Part shown: positions 53,296 to 61,854 of the stretch, piece by piece | Layout: each line of letters opens with the position of its first letter | Numbering within the stretch: the stretch's first letter is position 1 | Assembly: GCF_013386825.1 (NCBI RefSeq) | Contig: NZ_JACARC010000030.1 | Coordinates: 62,001 to 126,000, forward strand | Source: Pseudomonas sp. IPO3778 | GTDB taxonomy: Bacteria; Pseudomonadota; Gammaproteobacteria; Pseudomonadales; Pseudomonadaceae | Length of the DNA: 64,000 bases | Reading direction: 5' to 3' | Program-made: the position numbers and the translations under genes | Notes under the pieces: model-generated | What the model was told of the DNA's origin: nothing | What the model saw: the letters and a program-made list of their open reading frames with translations, nothing else | Databases searched by the model: none

Positions 53296-53547
53296 ATGAT
53301 TAAACCTACCCCTAATCCCCCCTTTCGGCTGTTCACCGTAGCCGACGGAATCAGCACCGAAGACCTGTTGGTCAACCTCATTGAAACACTCGCCTCGGCC
53401 AACGCGCTGAGTTGCGACTTGGCGTTTAGCCTGGAAGGATCGAAGCGAGAGGAGTTGCTGGGCGTTGCTCAGTTGATCGAACTGGCGGAGTTGCTGGCTG
53501 ATCGGGTGCACGAAGGTGCCGGACAGACGGCCGCCGCGAGGAACTAA
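53296..53547 (+). CDS. DUF6124 (formerly DUF3077) family small protein
   Basis: An 83-residue soluble protein: MIKPTPNPPFRLFTVADGISTEDLLVNLIETLASANALSCDLAF, ending VAQLIELAELLADRVHEGAGQ. This is the Pseudomonas-specific DUF6124 family, present in several copies per genome. The function is unknown. The ribosome site GGAG lies 7 bases before the ATG and can pair with the leader. The long structured leader makes this a likely regulated gene. Confidence 0.8.
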   Translation: MIKPTPNPPFRLFTVADGISTEDLLVNLIETLASANALSCDLAFSLEGSKREELLGVAQLIELAELLADRVHEGAGQTAAARN

Positions 53548-53565
53548 CTGACCGACGCAGATTAG

Positions 53566-53651
53566 TGTGGGAGCTGGCTTGCCTGCGATGGTATCGCTGC
53601 GGTGTATCTGAACGACCGCGTCGTCTGTATCGCAGGCAAGCCAGCTCCCAC
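53566..53651. repeat. REPIN, GTGGGAGCTGGCTTGC family
   Basis: Inverted arms lie between the DUF6124 gene stop and the cobK stop (convergent genes). The spacer contains GGTATCGCTGCGG and GACCGCG-type segments. Confidence 0.9.
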
Positions 53652-53668
53652 CTTTGTTTCGTGTTGCG

Positions 53669-54388
53669 TCATACAGACTGGAATGCTTCCAGTACCGAGT
53701 TGACTGTCGTGAACTCCCTATCCACCTGCGCCAACACCGGCCGCCTCAACACCAACACCGGCACCCCCCGCTCCCTTGCCACTTCCAGCTTCGGCTCCGT
53801 AGCGCTGCTGCCGCTGTTCTTGCTGATCAGCACATCAATCTGCCGCCGCTCAAACAACGCCCGCTCGTCCTCGATCAAAAACGGCCCACGGGCGCCAATC
53901 ACTTCGCAGCGTTCATTGCCGGGGTACACGTCCAGTGCGCGCAGCGTCCAGAATTGTTCGGCGGGGATTTCATGCAGGTGTTGCAGCGGCTCGCGGCCCA
54001 GGGTGAACAGCGGTCGCTTGAAGGGTTTCAGGGCTTCGATCAGCTCGGCCCAGTCGCTGACGTCGCGCCAGTCATCACCGGCCTGTGGCTGCCATGCCGG
54101 GCGGCGCAGGGCCCAGCAGGGAATGCCACACACACCCGCGGCATGGGCCGCGTTGGCGCTGATCTGCGCGGCGTACGGATGGGTCGCGTCCAGCACCAGT
54201 TCAATGCCTTCGTCGCGAATAAACTGCGCCAGGCCTTGCGCACCGCCATAGCCGCCGACGCGCACCCGGCAGGTGAGATCCGTCGGTACGCGCCCCACAC
54301 CCGCCAGGCTGTAGATATGCTCGGGGCCCAACGTGCGGGCGATGGCCAGGGCTTCCGTCACGCCGCCCAATAGCAGGATGGGTTTCAT
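53669..54388 (-). CDS. cobK: Precorrin-6A reductase
   Basis: A 239-residue NADPH-dependent reductase of the cobalamin ring pathway. It begins [18 protein letters not shown] and has [44 protein letters not shown], the CobK/CbiJ signature. The C-terminal [41 protein letters not shown] is also typical. It overlaps cobL by four bases, with no cbiD between them. Confidence 0.93.
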   Translation of the reverse strand: MKPILLLGGVTEALAIARTLGPEHIYSLAGVGRVPTDLTCRVRVGGYGGAQGLAQFIRDEGIELVLDATHPYAAQISANAAHAAGVCGIPCWALRRPAWQPQAGDDWRDVSDWAELIEALKPFKRPLFTLGREPLQHLHEIPAEQFWTLRALDVYPGNERCEVIGARGPFLIEDERALFERRQIDVLISKNSGSSATEPKLEVARERGVPVLVLRRPVLAQVDREFTTVNSVLEAFQSV

Positions 54389-55590
54389 AGCGGCTTGGTC
54401 ACGTCCAGCAAGGTGATCGGCAGTGCCTGGCGCCAGGTATCGAAGTCCCCCAGTGGCTGGGCCTGGGCCACATGAATGCGGGTCAGCTCGCCGCCGTGTT
54501 GTTCGCGCCAGGCCATCAGGGTCATTTCGCTTTGCAGGGTCACGGCGTTGGCCACCAGCCGGCCACCGGGGCGCAGGTGCTGCCAGCAGGTGTCGAGCAC
54601 GCCGTCACGGGTGACGCCGCCGCCGATGAAGATCGCGTCCGGCGCTTCCAGGCCTGCGAGTGCGTGGGGCGCCGTGCCGCGAATCAGTTGCAGGCCGGGG
54701 ACGCCCAGGGCATCACGGTTGTGTTCGATCAGCCGTTGCCGGCCTTCGTCGGCCTCGATGGCCAGCGCGCGGCAACTGGGATGAGCACGCATCCATTCGA
54801 TCCCGATGGAGCCGCTGCCTGCGCCCACGTCCCACAGCAATTCGCCGGGCATTGGCGCGAGGCGGGCGAGGGTCATGGCGCGCACGTCGCGCTTGGTCAG
54901 TTGGCCGTCATGCTTGAAGGCCGAGTCCGGCAGCCCTGCCAGGTGTGACAGGCGCGGAGTGTTGGCGTCGGTCATGCAGTCGATGGCCACCAGATTCAAC
55001 GCGGCAATCGGCTCGTTCGGCCAATCCCGGGCGATGCCGTCGATACGTCGTTCAGCCGGCCCGCCGAGGTGTTCAAACACGCTCAGGCGACTGGCGCCAA
55101 ACCCGCGCTCGGCCAACTGCGCTGCGATAGCCGCCGGGCTCTGGCCGTCATTGCTCAGCACCAGCAAACGCACGCCGGTGGCCAGGTGAGCATTCAGCGC
55201 CGCCAATGGCCGGGCAACCACCGACAGCGTCACCACATCCTGCAACGGCCAGCCCAACCGCGCCGCCGCCAGCGACACGGAAGACGGCGCCGGCAGAATC
55301 AGCAGCTCATCGGCCGGCACCTGCCGCGCCAGGCTCGCGCCTACGCCATAGAACATCGGGTCACCGCTGGCCAGCACGCACACCGCCTCACCACGCCGTG
55401 CCAGCACCGGCTCCAGGGAAAACGGGCTGGGCCATAACTGGCGCTCGCCACGGATACACACCGGCAACAAGTCCAGCTGGCGTTGGCCGCCCACAATGCG
55501 AGAGGCGCGCAACAGGGCGTGCCGGGCGTTTCTGCCCAGGCCTTTGAAGCCGTCTTCACCGATGCCTACTACCGTCAGCCAGGGCGACAT
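54385..55590 (-). CDS. cobL: Precorrin-6Y C5,15-methyltransferase (decarboxylating), CbiE-CbiT fusion
   Basis: A 401-residue bifunctional enzyme. The N-terminal half is a tetrapyrrole methylase ([47 protein letters not shown]). The C-terminal half is a Rossmann methyltransferase ([51 protein letters not shown]). It methylates C5 and C15 and removes the acetate carboxyl from ring C. It is divergent from cobG over a 95-base gap that must hold both promoters. Confidence 0.95.
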   Translation of the reverse strand: MSPWLTVVGIGEDGFKGLGRNARHALLRASRIVGGQRQLDLLPVCIRGERQLWPSPFSLEPVLARRGEAVCVLASGDPMFYGVGASLARQVPADELLILPAPSSVSLAAARLGWPLQDVVTLSVVARPLAALNAHLATGVRLLVLSNDGQSPAAIAAQLAERGFGASRLSVFEHLGGPAERRIDGIARDWPNEPIAALNLVAIDCMTDANTPRLSHLAGLPDSAFKHDGQLTKRDVRAMTLARLAPMPGELLWDVGAGSGSIGIEWMRAHPSCRALAIEADEGRQRLIEHNRDALGVPGLQLIRGTAPHALAGLEAPDAIFIGGGVTRDGVLDTCWQHLRPGGRLVANAVTLQSEMTLMAWREQHGGELTRIHVAQAQPLGDFDTWRQALPITLLDVTKPL

Positions 55591-55685
55591 ATGAATTCCT
55601 TGAACGACATCCGACGGGCAGGCTTTTCATGCCGCCGGACAAAGCAGGCATAATACCGCGCCTTTACCTGTGAACCGGTAGCCCT

Positions 55686-56987
55686 GTGAAACCAACACCA
55701 CCGTCCAATACCTTGCGCCCCTCGGCTTGTCCGGGGTTGCTGCGTATTGTCCAGGCGTTGGATGGCGGGATCTGCCGGATCAAATTGGCCGGTGGTTCGA
55801 TCCGCGCCGAGCAGGCGTTTGCCGTGGCCGACGCGGCCCAGGCCTATGCGGGCGGGGTGATTGAGGCGACCAACCGGGCCAACCTGCAAATACGCGGGAT
55901 AGGCGCCGAACAGGAGGCGTTGATCGCCGCCCTGCTGGCCGCCGACCTGGGCCCCAGGAGCGCCGCCGGGGACGATGTGCGCAACCTGATGCTCAGCCCC
56001 AGCGCCGGCATCGACCGCGACATGCTGTTCGACACGCGGCCGTTGGCCGACCAGATCCTCGCCACCCTGGAAACCCATCCCCGTTTCCATGAACTGTCGG
56101 CCAAGTTCGCCGTGCAACTGGACGGCGGTGAAGCCCTGGCCATGCTCGAACACCACCACGACCTGTGGCTGTCGGCTTTCCAGGCTAATGGCCAGACGCT
56201 GTTGGCGTTCGGCCTGGCAGGCTGCCCGGCGCAGGACGCGCCCTTGGCGGCCGTACCTTTGGCGCAAGGCCACGCATTGGTGGTGGCGGTGCTTGAACAG
56301 TTCCTTGAGCTGGCTCGGCCCGATCAAACCCGCATGCGGCACCTGCTGGCGGAAACGCCTGTGGATAACTTTGTCGGGCAGTTAAACCTGCCATGGCAGC
56401 CGCTTGATGGCTTTTCACGCCGCGCCAATCCCGCGCCGCTGCACCTGGGAAGTTATCCACAGCGTCAAAGCAATCAGGTCTACGTCGCCGCCATTGCCCC
56501 CTTGGGCCGCCTGGATTCGGCGATGCTCAGGGGCGCCGCCCAACTGGCCGTCGACCATGGCGACGCCACCCTGCGGTTCACGCCCTGGCAAGGCCTGCTG
56601 CTGCCCAATATCCGGAATGCGGCGGCGGTCACCGAGCGCCTCGAACAGCTTGGCTTTCTGTGTTCAGTGGACCAGCCCCTGGCACGCCTTATCGCCTGCA
56701 CCGGTTCCAGCGGCTGCGCCAAAGGCCTGTCCGACACCAAGGCCGACGCCTTGCAACTGGCAACACTTGCCCCCGGCCACACTGTGCACCTGTCCGGCTG
56801 CCCGCGTTCCTGCGCTGCCGCACACACCGCGCCGGTCACGTTGCTGGCGGTGAGCCCCGGCCACTACGACCTCTATTTTCGCGACGCAGGCCTGCCCGGT
56901 TTCGGCCGCCTGCACGCGCGCACTCTTTCTATTGAAGCGGCGGGCGCCGTGTTGCGCGCCCACCCACGGAGCAACACCGATGATTGA
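55686..56987 (+). CDS. cobG: Precorrin-3B synthase (O2-dependent)
   Basis: A 433-residue relative of nitrite/sulfite reductases. It begins RPSACPGLLRIVQALDGGICRIKLAGG. The 4Fe-4S/sirohaem cysteines are seen in CTGSSGCAKGLSDTKADALQL and HLSGCPRSCAAAHTAPVTLL. CobG hydroxylates C20 and forms the gamma-lactone using oxygen, which marks the aerobic cobalamin route. It is first of cobG-H-I-J. Confidence 0.94.
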   Translation: MKPTPPSNTLRPSACPGLLRIVQALDGGICRIKLAGGSIRAEQAFAVADAAQAYAGGVIEATNRANLQIRGIGAEQEALIAALLAADLGPRSAAGDDVRNLMLSPSAGIDRDMLFDTRPLADQILATLETHPRFHELSAKFAVQLDGGEALAMLEHHHDLWLSAFQANGQTLLAFGLAGCPAQDAPLAAVPLAQGHALVVAVLEQFLELARPDQTRMRHLLAETPVDNFVGQLNLPWQPLDGFSRRANPAPLHLGSYPQRQSNQVYVAAIAPLGRLDSAMLRGAAQLAVDHGDATLRFTPWQGLLLPNIRNAAAVTERLEQLGFLCSVDQPLARLIACTGSSGCAKGLSDTKADALQLATLAPGHTVHLSGCPRSCAAAHTAPVTLLAVSPGHYDLYFRDAGLPGFGRLHARTLSIEAAGAVLRAHPRSNTDD

Positions 56988-57606
56988 TTACATCCGCGAC
57001 GGTCAGGAGATCTATCGCAACTCCTTCGCGATCATTCGCGCAGAAGCCAAGCTGGATAGCATTCCTGCCGACCTGGAAAAACTCGCCGTGCGGGTGATTC
57101 ATGCCTGCGGCATGGTCGACGCTATCGACGGCCTGCAATTTTCCGAAGGTGCCGGCAAGGCCGGGCGCGAAGCCCTGGCCGCTGGCGCGCCGATCCTGTG
57201 TGATGCGCGGATGGTCTCCGAAGGCGTGACCCGTACGCGCCTGCCGGCCAACAATCAGGTGATTTGCACATTGCGCGATGACAGCGTGCCGGAGTTGGCC
57301 CGCGAGCTGGGCAACACCCGCTCCGCTGCCGCCCTGGAACTGTGGCGCCCGCACCTGGAAGGCAGCGTGGTGGTGATCGGCAATGCGCCGACGGCCTTGT
57401 TCTACCTGCTGGAAATGCTCGACGCCGGCGCGCCAAAACCCGCGCTGATCCTCGGGTTCCCGGTGGGTTTTGTCGGCGCTGCCGAATCCAAGGCCATGCT
57501 GGCTGCAGACAGCCGTGGCGTACCGTTCGTGATCATGCAGGGCCGCCTGGGCGGCAGTGCGATGGCCGCCGCCGCGGTGAACGCCTTGGCCACGGAGGTC
57601 GAATAA
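56980..57606 (+). CDS. cobH: Precorrin-8X methylmutase (CobH/CbiC)
   Basis: A 208-residue enzyme that moves the C11 methyl to C12 to give hydrogenobyrinate. The conserved [23 protein letters not shown] start is present, together with [21 protein letters not shown] (with the catalytic His), [18 protein letters not shown] and the glycine-rich [16 protein letters not shown] chose the ATG at 56980. It overlaps cobG by eight bases. Confidence 0.96.
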   Translation: MIDYIRDGQEIYRNSFAIIRAEAKLDSIPADLEKLAVRVIHACGMVDAIDGLQFSEGAGKAGREALAAGAPILCDARMVSEGVTRTRLPANNQVICTLRDDSVPELARELGNTRSAAALELWRPHLEGSVVVIGNAPTALFYLLEMLDAGAPKPALILGFPVGFVGAAESKAMLAADSRGVPFVIMQGRLGGSAMAAAAVNALATEVE

Positions 57607-58337
57607 TGCCGGCACGCGGACGTTTGATTGGCCTGGGCGTAGGCCCCGGTGACCCGGAACTGATTACCTTGAAAGCCCTGCGCCTGCTGCGCGAATCGCC
57701 GGTGGTGGCGTACTTCGTGGCCAAAGGCAAGAAGGGCAACGCCTTCGGCATCATCGAAGACCATCTGGTGCCCCAGCAAACCCTGATGCCGCTGGTGTAC
57801 CCGGTGACCACGGAAGTATTGCCGGCGCCGCTGTCCTACGAGCAAGTGATCAGCGATTTCTACGACACCGCCAGTGTCGACGTGGCGGCGCACCTGGATG
57901 CCGGGCGCGACGTGGCAGTGATCTGCGAAGGCGACCCGTTCTTCTACGGTTCCTACATGTATTTGCACGACCGCCTGGCCGAACGTTACGAAGCCCAGGT
58001 GATCCCGGGCGTGTGCTCGATGCTCGGTGGCGCCTCTGTGCTGGGCGCGCCGTTGGTGTACCGCAACCAGAGCCTGTCGGTGCTTTCCGGCGTATTGCCC
58101 CATGACGAACTCAAGCGTCGCCTGGCGGATGCCGATGCGGCGGTGATCATGAAGCTGGGGCGCAACTTCACCAAGGTGCGCCAGGTATTGGAGGAGTTGG
58201 GGCTGGCGAGCCGGGCGTTGTACGTCGAGCGCGCGACCATGGCCAATCAGAAAATCGTCGCCCTGGACCAGGTCGATCCAACGTCCTCGCCGTACTTCTC
58301 GCTGATCATTGTTCCCGGCGAAAGGTGGCAAGGCTGA
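57606..58337 (+). CDS. cobI: Precorrin-2 C20-methyltransferase
   Basis: A 243-residue tetrapyrrole methylase. It has [22 protein letters not shown], the SAM-binding [19 protein letters not shown] and [20 protein letters not shown], and ends with [17 protein letters not shown]. The ATG shares its first base with the cobH TAA, and its TGA overlaps the cobJ start, so the three genes are tightly coupled. It adds the C20 methyl to precorrin-2. Confidence 0.95.
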   Translation: MPARGRLIGLGVGPGDPELITLKALRLLRESPVVAYFVAKGKKGNAFGIIEDHLVPQQTLMPLVYPVTTEVLPAPLSYEQVISDFYDTASVDVAAHLDAGRDVAVICEGDPFFYGSYMYLHDRLAERYEAQVIPGVCSMLGGASVLGAPLVYRNQSLSVLSGVLPHDELKRRLADADAAVIMKLGRNFTKVRQVLEELGLASRALYVERATMANQKIVALDQVDPTSSPYFSLIIVPGERWQG

Positions 58338-59977
58338 TGACGGCTCCCGCGATTGTCATCCTGGGGCAGGGCAGCCTCGCCACGGCCCGGGCTATCCAGC
58401 AGGTGTATCCCGACGCGTTGATCCACGGCCTGGCCGGACGGGTCGAGGGCGCAGACCAGCCCTACACCGAATTCGGCGCTGCCGTGCGCCAGTTGTATCA
58501 ACAGGGCACGCCGATCATTGCGTTGTGCGCCGCCGGGATAGTGATCCGCACGCTGGCGCCGCTGCTGTTGGAGAAAGGCGTGGAGCCTGCCGTGCTCGCG
58601 GTCGCCGAAGACGGCAGCGCCGTGGTGCCGCTGCTCGGCGGCCTCGGTGGCGTGAACGTACTGGCGCGGGAAATTGCCGCCGCCTTGGGCGTTGCCGCTG
58701 CGATCACCACCAGTGGCGAGCTGCGTTTTGGCACCTGCCTGCTTAATCCGCCCAGCGGTTATCAACTCGGGGATCTGGAGCTGGGCAAGCGTTTTGTGTC
58801 GGACTTGCTGGCGGGCGAATCGGTGCGCATCGAAGGCGCGGCACCGTGGCTGGACCAAGCCAACTTGCCGCAGGATCAGCAAGCGCGTCTGGCGATTCAT
58901 GTGGGCAGCGCCGAGCGCACGCCTGCGGCTAATGAACTGCTGATTTACCCGAAGAACGTGTTGGTCACCTGCCAGCCGGGGCCGCAATTGGCCGGCCGCA
59001 TTCGTGCGGCGTTGCAGGACGCAGGGCTCGCCGTGCAGTCCCTGGCGTGTTTGCTGGCAGCTGAAACCGAGATGGCCGATTCGTCGTTGCATGAAGCGGC
59101 ATTGGAGTTGGGCGTGCCATTGCGCTTCGCCGGTTTGGAGACGCCAGCGGACATTGCGATCACGTTGTCCGAGGCACCTCTGGACCTGTCCCAGATCGGT
59201 CGCCCCCGTGGTCGCTTGGCGGTCATCGGCCTGGGCCCCGGCGCTGCCGAACTGATGGTGCCCGCCGTGAAGGCCGAGCTGGCCCGCTGCACCGATGTGC
59301 TGGGTTACGAAACCTACGTGCGCATGGCCGGGCCATTCCGGCCGGACCAGATCCAGCATTGCACCGATAACCGCGAAGAAATGCAGCGCGCTCGTCACGC
59401 CTTTGAGCTGGCGGCGCAAGGGCGTTCGGTGGTGGTGGTGTCTTCGGGTGACCCGGGCGTATTCGCCATGGCCGCCGCGGTGATCGAAGCCCTGCACGAA
59501 TCCGGCAACCCGGCCTGGCATCAGGTCGACCTGGAGATCCTGCCGGGCGTGTCGGCATCCCTCGCCACGGCGGCCCAGGCGGGTGCGCCGCTGGGGCATG
59601 ACTTCTGCGTGATGTCGCTGTCGGACAACCTCAAGCCCTGGGCGATCATCGAGAAGCGCCTGGACCTGGCGTCCCAGGCCGACCTGGCGTTGGCGTTCTA
59701 CAACCCGATTTCCCGTGCGCGGCCCTGGCAGTTGGGGCGCGCCCTGGAGATCGTCGCTCAGCACCGCACGGCCGAGACGCCAGTGGTGTTGGGCCGCGAT
59801 ATTGGCCGCCCGGGCCAGACCCTGCGCGTCACGACCCTGGGGCAACTGACCCCGGAGCAAGTGGACATGCGCACCATGGTGCTGATCGGCTCGTCCACCA
59901 CCTGTGTATTCCCCCGGGCCGGTGGTGGCGAGTGGGTGTACACGCCACGTTGGTACGGCGAGAAGCCCGCGTCCTGA
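58337..59977 (+). CDS. cobJ: Fused CbiG-like / precorrin-3B C17-methyltransferase
   Basis: A 546-residue two-part protein. Residues 1-290 are CbiG-like (IIALCAAGIVIRTLAPLLLEKGVEPAVLAVAEDGSAVVPLLGGLGGVNVLAREIA and the C-terminal CbiG part VQSLACLLAAETEMADSSLHEAALELGVPLRF). Residues 298-546 are the CobJ methylase (LAVIGLGPGAAELMVPAVKAELARC; VVSSGDPGVFAMAAAVIEAL; PGVSASLATAAQAGAPLGHDFCVMSLSDNL; LAFYNPISRARPWQL). CbiG belongs to the anaerobic route, yet CobG here is aerobic; this fusion is known in Pseudomonas. I chose the ATG at 58337. Confidence 0.94.
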   Translation: MTAPAIVILGQGSLATARAIQQVYPDALIHGLAGRVEGADQPYTEFGAAVRQLYQQGTPIIALCAAGIVIRTLAPLLLEKGVEPAVLAVAEDGSAVVPLLGGLGGVNVLAREIAAALGVAAAITTSGELRFGTCLLNPPSGYQLGDLELGKRFVSDLLAGESVRIEGAAPWLDQANLPQDQQARLAIHVGSAERTPAANELLIYPKNVLVTCQPGPQLAGRIRAALQDAGLAVQSLACLLAAETEMADSSLHEAALELGVPLRFAGLETPADIAITLSEAPLDLSQIGRPRGRLAVIGLGPGAAELMVPAVKAELARCTDVLGYETYVRMAGPFRPDQIQHCTDNREEMQRARHAFELAAQGRSVVVVSSGDPGVFAMAAAVIEALHESGNPAWHQVDLEILPGVSASLATAAQAGAPLGHDFCVMSLSDNLKPWAIIEKRLDLASQADLALAFYNPISRARPWQLGRALEIVAQHRTAETPVVLGRDIGRPGQTLRVTTLGQLTPEQVDMRTMVLIGSSTTCVFPRAGGGEWVYTPRWYGEKPAS

Positions 59978-59985
59978 AAACAGCG

Positions 59986-60010
59986 GCGGCCCTGCAAGGG
60001 GGCCGCTTTG
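59986..60010 (+). terminator. Hairpin after cobJ
   Basis: GCGGCCC - loop - GGGCCGC followed by TTTG, 9 bases after the cobJ stop. The stem is strong and GC-rich with a short T run. Confidence 0.6.
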
Positions 60011-60013
60011 AAA

Positions 60014-60093
60014 AGTCAGTACGTGGTGGAAGAACGGTCTGCCTGCCCAACGTTTTTTTGCGTCAGGTCGAGTCGTACCGTTCTCTACTGACT
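60014..60093. repeat. Nested inverted repeat, possible structured RNA or decayed element
   Basis: The outer pair is AGTCAGTA (60014-60021) and TACTGACT (60086-60093). The inner pair is AGAACGGT (60031-60038) and ACCGTTCT (60077-60084). The loop holds a run of seven T. It is unlike the REPINs in this window. It lies in a 300-base gene-free stretch between cobJ and the next gene; the rest of that gap holds no feature I can support. Confidence 0.45.
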
Positions 60094-60279
60094 GAAGAAA
60101 AACACGGCGCCTTTCCTGAGTGCCGGTTCATCCCCAACGTTTACTCAGCTGCGCCGCCGGCGGTGATTTTTCCTGCACAGTGCGGCGGTTTCTTTGGCCA
60201 ATTTCCAGCTGCCAAAAATCCCTGGCAATTCGACTAGTGTTGGCGTTAAGCCCCATGTTGGGGGTTATGGAGAATGGCT

Positions 60280-61071
60280 ATGGAGCGACATAACAGACGG
60301 ATCAACAATGCAAAACGCAGGAAGCTGATTGCCGCTTACCGGCTTCCGGGCGCGTCCGGACCGTCATCGGGGTTGAGCCCGTTGGTGACACCCGAGGGGG
60401 ACGACGCGTTGGACGCGGCGGTGGTGAACAACAGTGTCATGTCGTTTGTGGACGGCATGACTCACCTCAACAAAGAGTACACCCGCAAAAGCTATTTGCT
60501 GGCGAGCAGCTACGTCAGCGATGTGTTGCGGATCGGCCGGGGAACGGAGGCCTGGTACAACGAATTTATCAAGGTGATGAGCAGCCTGGGCTGGATGCCG
60601 GTCCGCAGCAGTTTCGAGCGGGTGTACACGACCCGCAAAGGACTCTCGGTGCAGTGGGCGGCGCTGAATCTGGTGGCGGCCACCGTGGCCTCGACGTTCC
60701 TGTCGGGGCCGCTGATCAGCGCGCTGCCCAAACGGGTGGCGGAGGCCGTTGAAGCGCTGAAACAGCTCCCGGCGTCATTCGAGTTGTTCAAACGAAATAC
60801 CACCATCCGCGACGGTGGTGATTTTGGCTTGGCGTCCTGCTCGGAAACGGCAGGGGAGGTCTCGATGGTGCTGGTGACCTACAGTGCCCGCGGCGTCAGC
60901 AAGCAACTGGGCGTGCCGTTTCTGGAGTGGGACAGTGCATCCATTGAAGCCTTCAGTGGCCGCACCTGCCTGGTGTTGAACAGTGCGGTGGTCAACGAGG
61001 CGTCGATTCAACTGCTGCGGGACAGCGCAGGGGACAAGGTCCGCCTGGCCATCGCGAAATACAGGATTTGA
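60280..61071 (+). CDS. Protein of unknown function
   Basis: A 263-residue protein. Residues 1-15 are basic (MERHNRRINNAKRRK). There is no signal peptide. One moderately hydrophobic stretch lies near 125-145 (LSVQWAALNLVAATVASTFLSGPLISALP). A Ser/Thr-rich beta-like C-terminal half follows (CSETAGEVSMVLVTYSARG; FSGRTCLVLNSAVVNEAS). I do not recognise the family. I chose the ATG at 60280 over 60274 because GGAG is 7 bases away. It is preceded by a small hairpin (GCCCC...GGGG near 60250-60264) and ends just before the marC stop on the other strand. Confidence 0.65.
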   Translation: MERHNRRINNAKRRKLIAAYRLPGASGPSSGLSPLVTPEGDDALDAAVVNNSVMSFVDGMTHLNKEYTRKSYLLASSYVSDVLRIGRGTEAWYNEFIKVMSSLGWMPVRSSFERVYTTRKGLSVQWAALNLVAATVASTFLSGPLISALPKRVAEAVEALKQLPASFELFKRNTTIRDGGDFGLASCSETAGEVSMVLVTYSARGVSKQLGVPFLEWDSASIEAFSGRTCLVLNSAVVNEASIQLLRDSAGDKVRLAIAKYRI

Positions 61072-61072
61072 T

Positions 61073-61669
61073 CTACGGCACCAGGTAACCGCGTACACCG
61101 GTGAAGATGATTTGCGCGGCCAGGGCACACACAAACAGCCCCATCAACCGGCTGACAATTTGCAAGCCCTGGTCGCCGAGGATGCGCTCGATTCGGTTGG
61201 ACAGGTACAACACCACGCCCACCGTCAGGCTGGCCAGGGCGATGCTGAGGATGGCGGTGATCTTGTCGTCCCAGTGGGGCTGGCTGACGCCCATTACCAG
61301 CAGCGCACCAATGGTGCCGGGGCCGACGGTCAGGGGGATGGTCAGCGGTACGATGGTCACGTCCTGCTGCACGTTGTCGGTCTGCACGGCGGACTTGCCT
61401 TGAGCCATGCCCAGGGCCGAGATAAACAGCACACTGCCGGCGCCGATGCGGAAGGCGTCGACGGTGATGCCGAACACACTGAAAATCACCCGGCCGAACA
61501 GGTAGAGCAACACGCTCGAGACCAGGGTGGCGAGGGCCACTTTCCAGGCCAGGCGCCGCCGCTCCTTGCTGGAGTAACCGCGGGTCAGGCTGATAAAGCA
61601 GGAGAGCACGAAGAAGGGGCTGTAGAGCACCAGCATCTTCAGGTAAACGCTGAATAGCACATGGAGCAT
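61073..61669 (-). CDS. MarC family integral membrane protein
   Basis: A 198-residue protein with six predicted membrane helices. It has LPLTVGPGTIGALLVMG-type sequence (here PLTIPLTVGPGTIGALLVMGVSQ), the MarC/YchE signature, and a second repeat-like part ILGDQGLQIVSRLMGLFVCALAAQIIFTGV. The family was once linked to antibiotic resistance but has no proven transport role. Confidence 0.9.
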   Translation of the reverse strand: MLHVLFSVYLKMLVLYSPFFVLSCFISLTRGYSSKERRRLAWKVALATLVSSVLLYLFGRVIFSVFGITVDAFRIGAGSVLFISALGMAQGKSAVQTDNVQQDVTIVPLTIPLTVGPGTIGALLVMGVSQPHWDDKITAILSIALASLTVGVVLYLSNRIERILGDQGLQIVSRLMGLFVCALAAQIIFTGVRGYLVP

Positions 61670-61742
61670 GGTGGGAGCTCACAGCGAAAGAGGGCGAGCG
61701 GGAGTTTATCAGGCCTGTGACGAACGGGCTGCACTGATCCCC

Positions 61743-61842
61743 TGTAGGAGCGAGCTTGCTCGCGAAGGTCGTTAACGATAACGCGGGCTTTCTGGTTTAA
61801 CGCGGCGCTCTCAGGTTCTTTGCGAGCAAGCTCGCTCCTACA
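61743..61842. repeat. REPIN, GTAGGAGCGAGC family
   Basis: Inverted arms and a spacer that partly matches those at 151, 7152 and 8712 (GTCGTTAACGATAACGC... and GGCGC...CTCAGGTTCTT). It lies between the marC start and the retS stop. Confidence 0.9.
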
Positions 61843-61854
61843 GGTGGCGCGTCG

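Noticed and set aside
55591..55685. Cobalamin riboswitch before the cob genes
   Set aside because: The divergent gap is only 95 bases and I see no B12-box-like sequence there.
58247..59860. 537-residue open frame on the minus strand opposite cobJ
   Set aside because: It is a shadow of the high-GC cobI/cobJ genes. Its protein is rich in Gln, Arg and His with no recognisable domain, while the plus strand encodes clear CobI and CobJ motifs.
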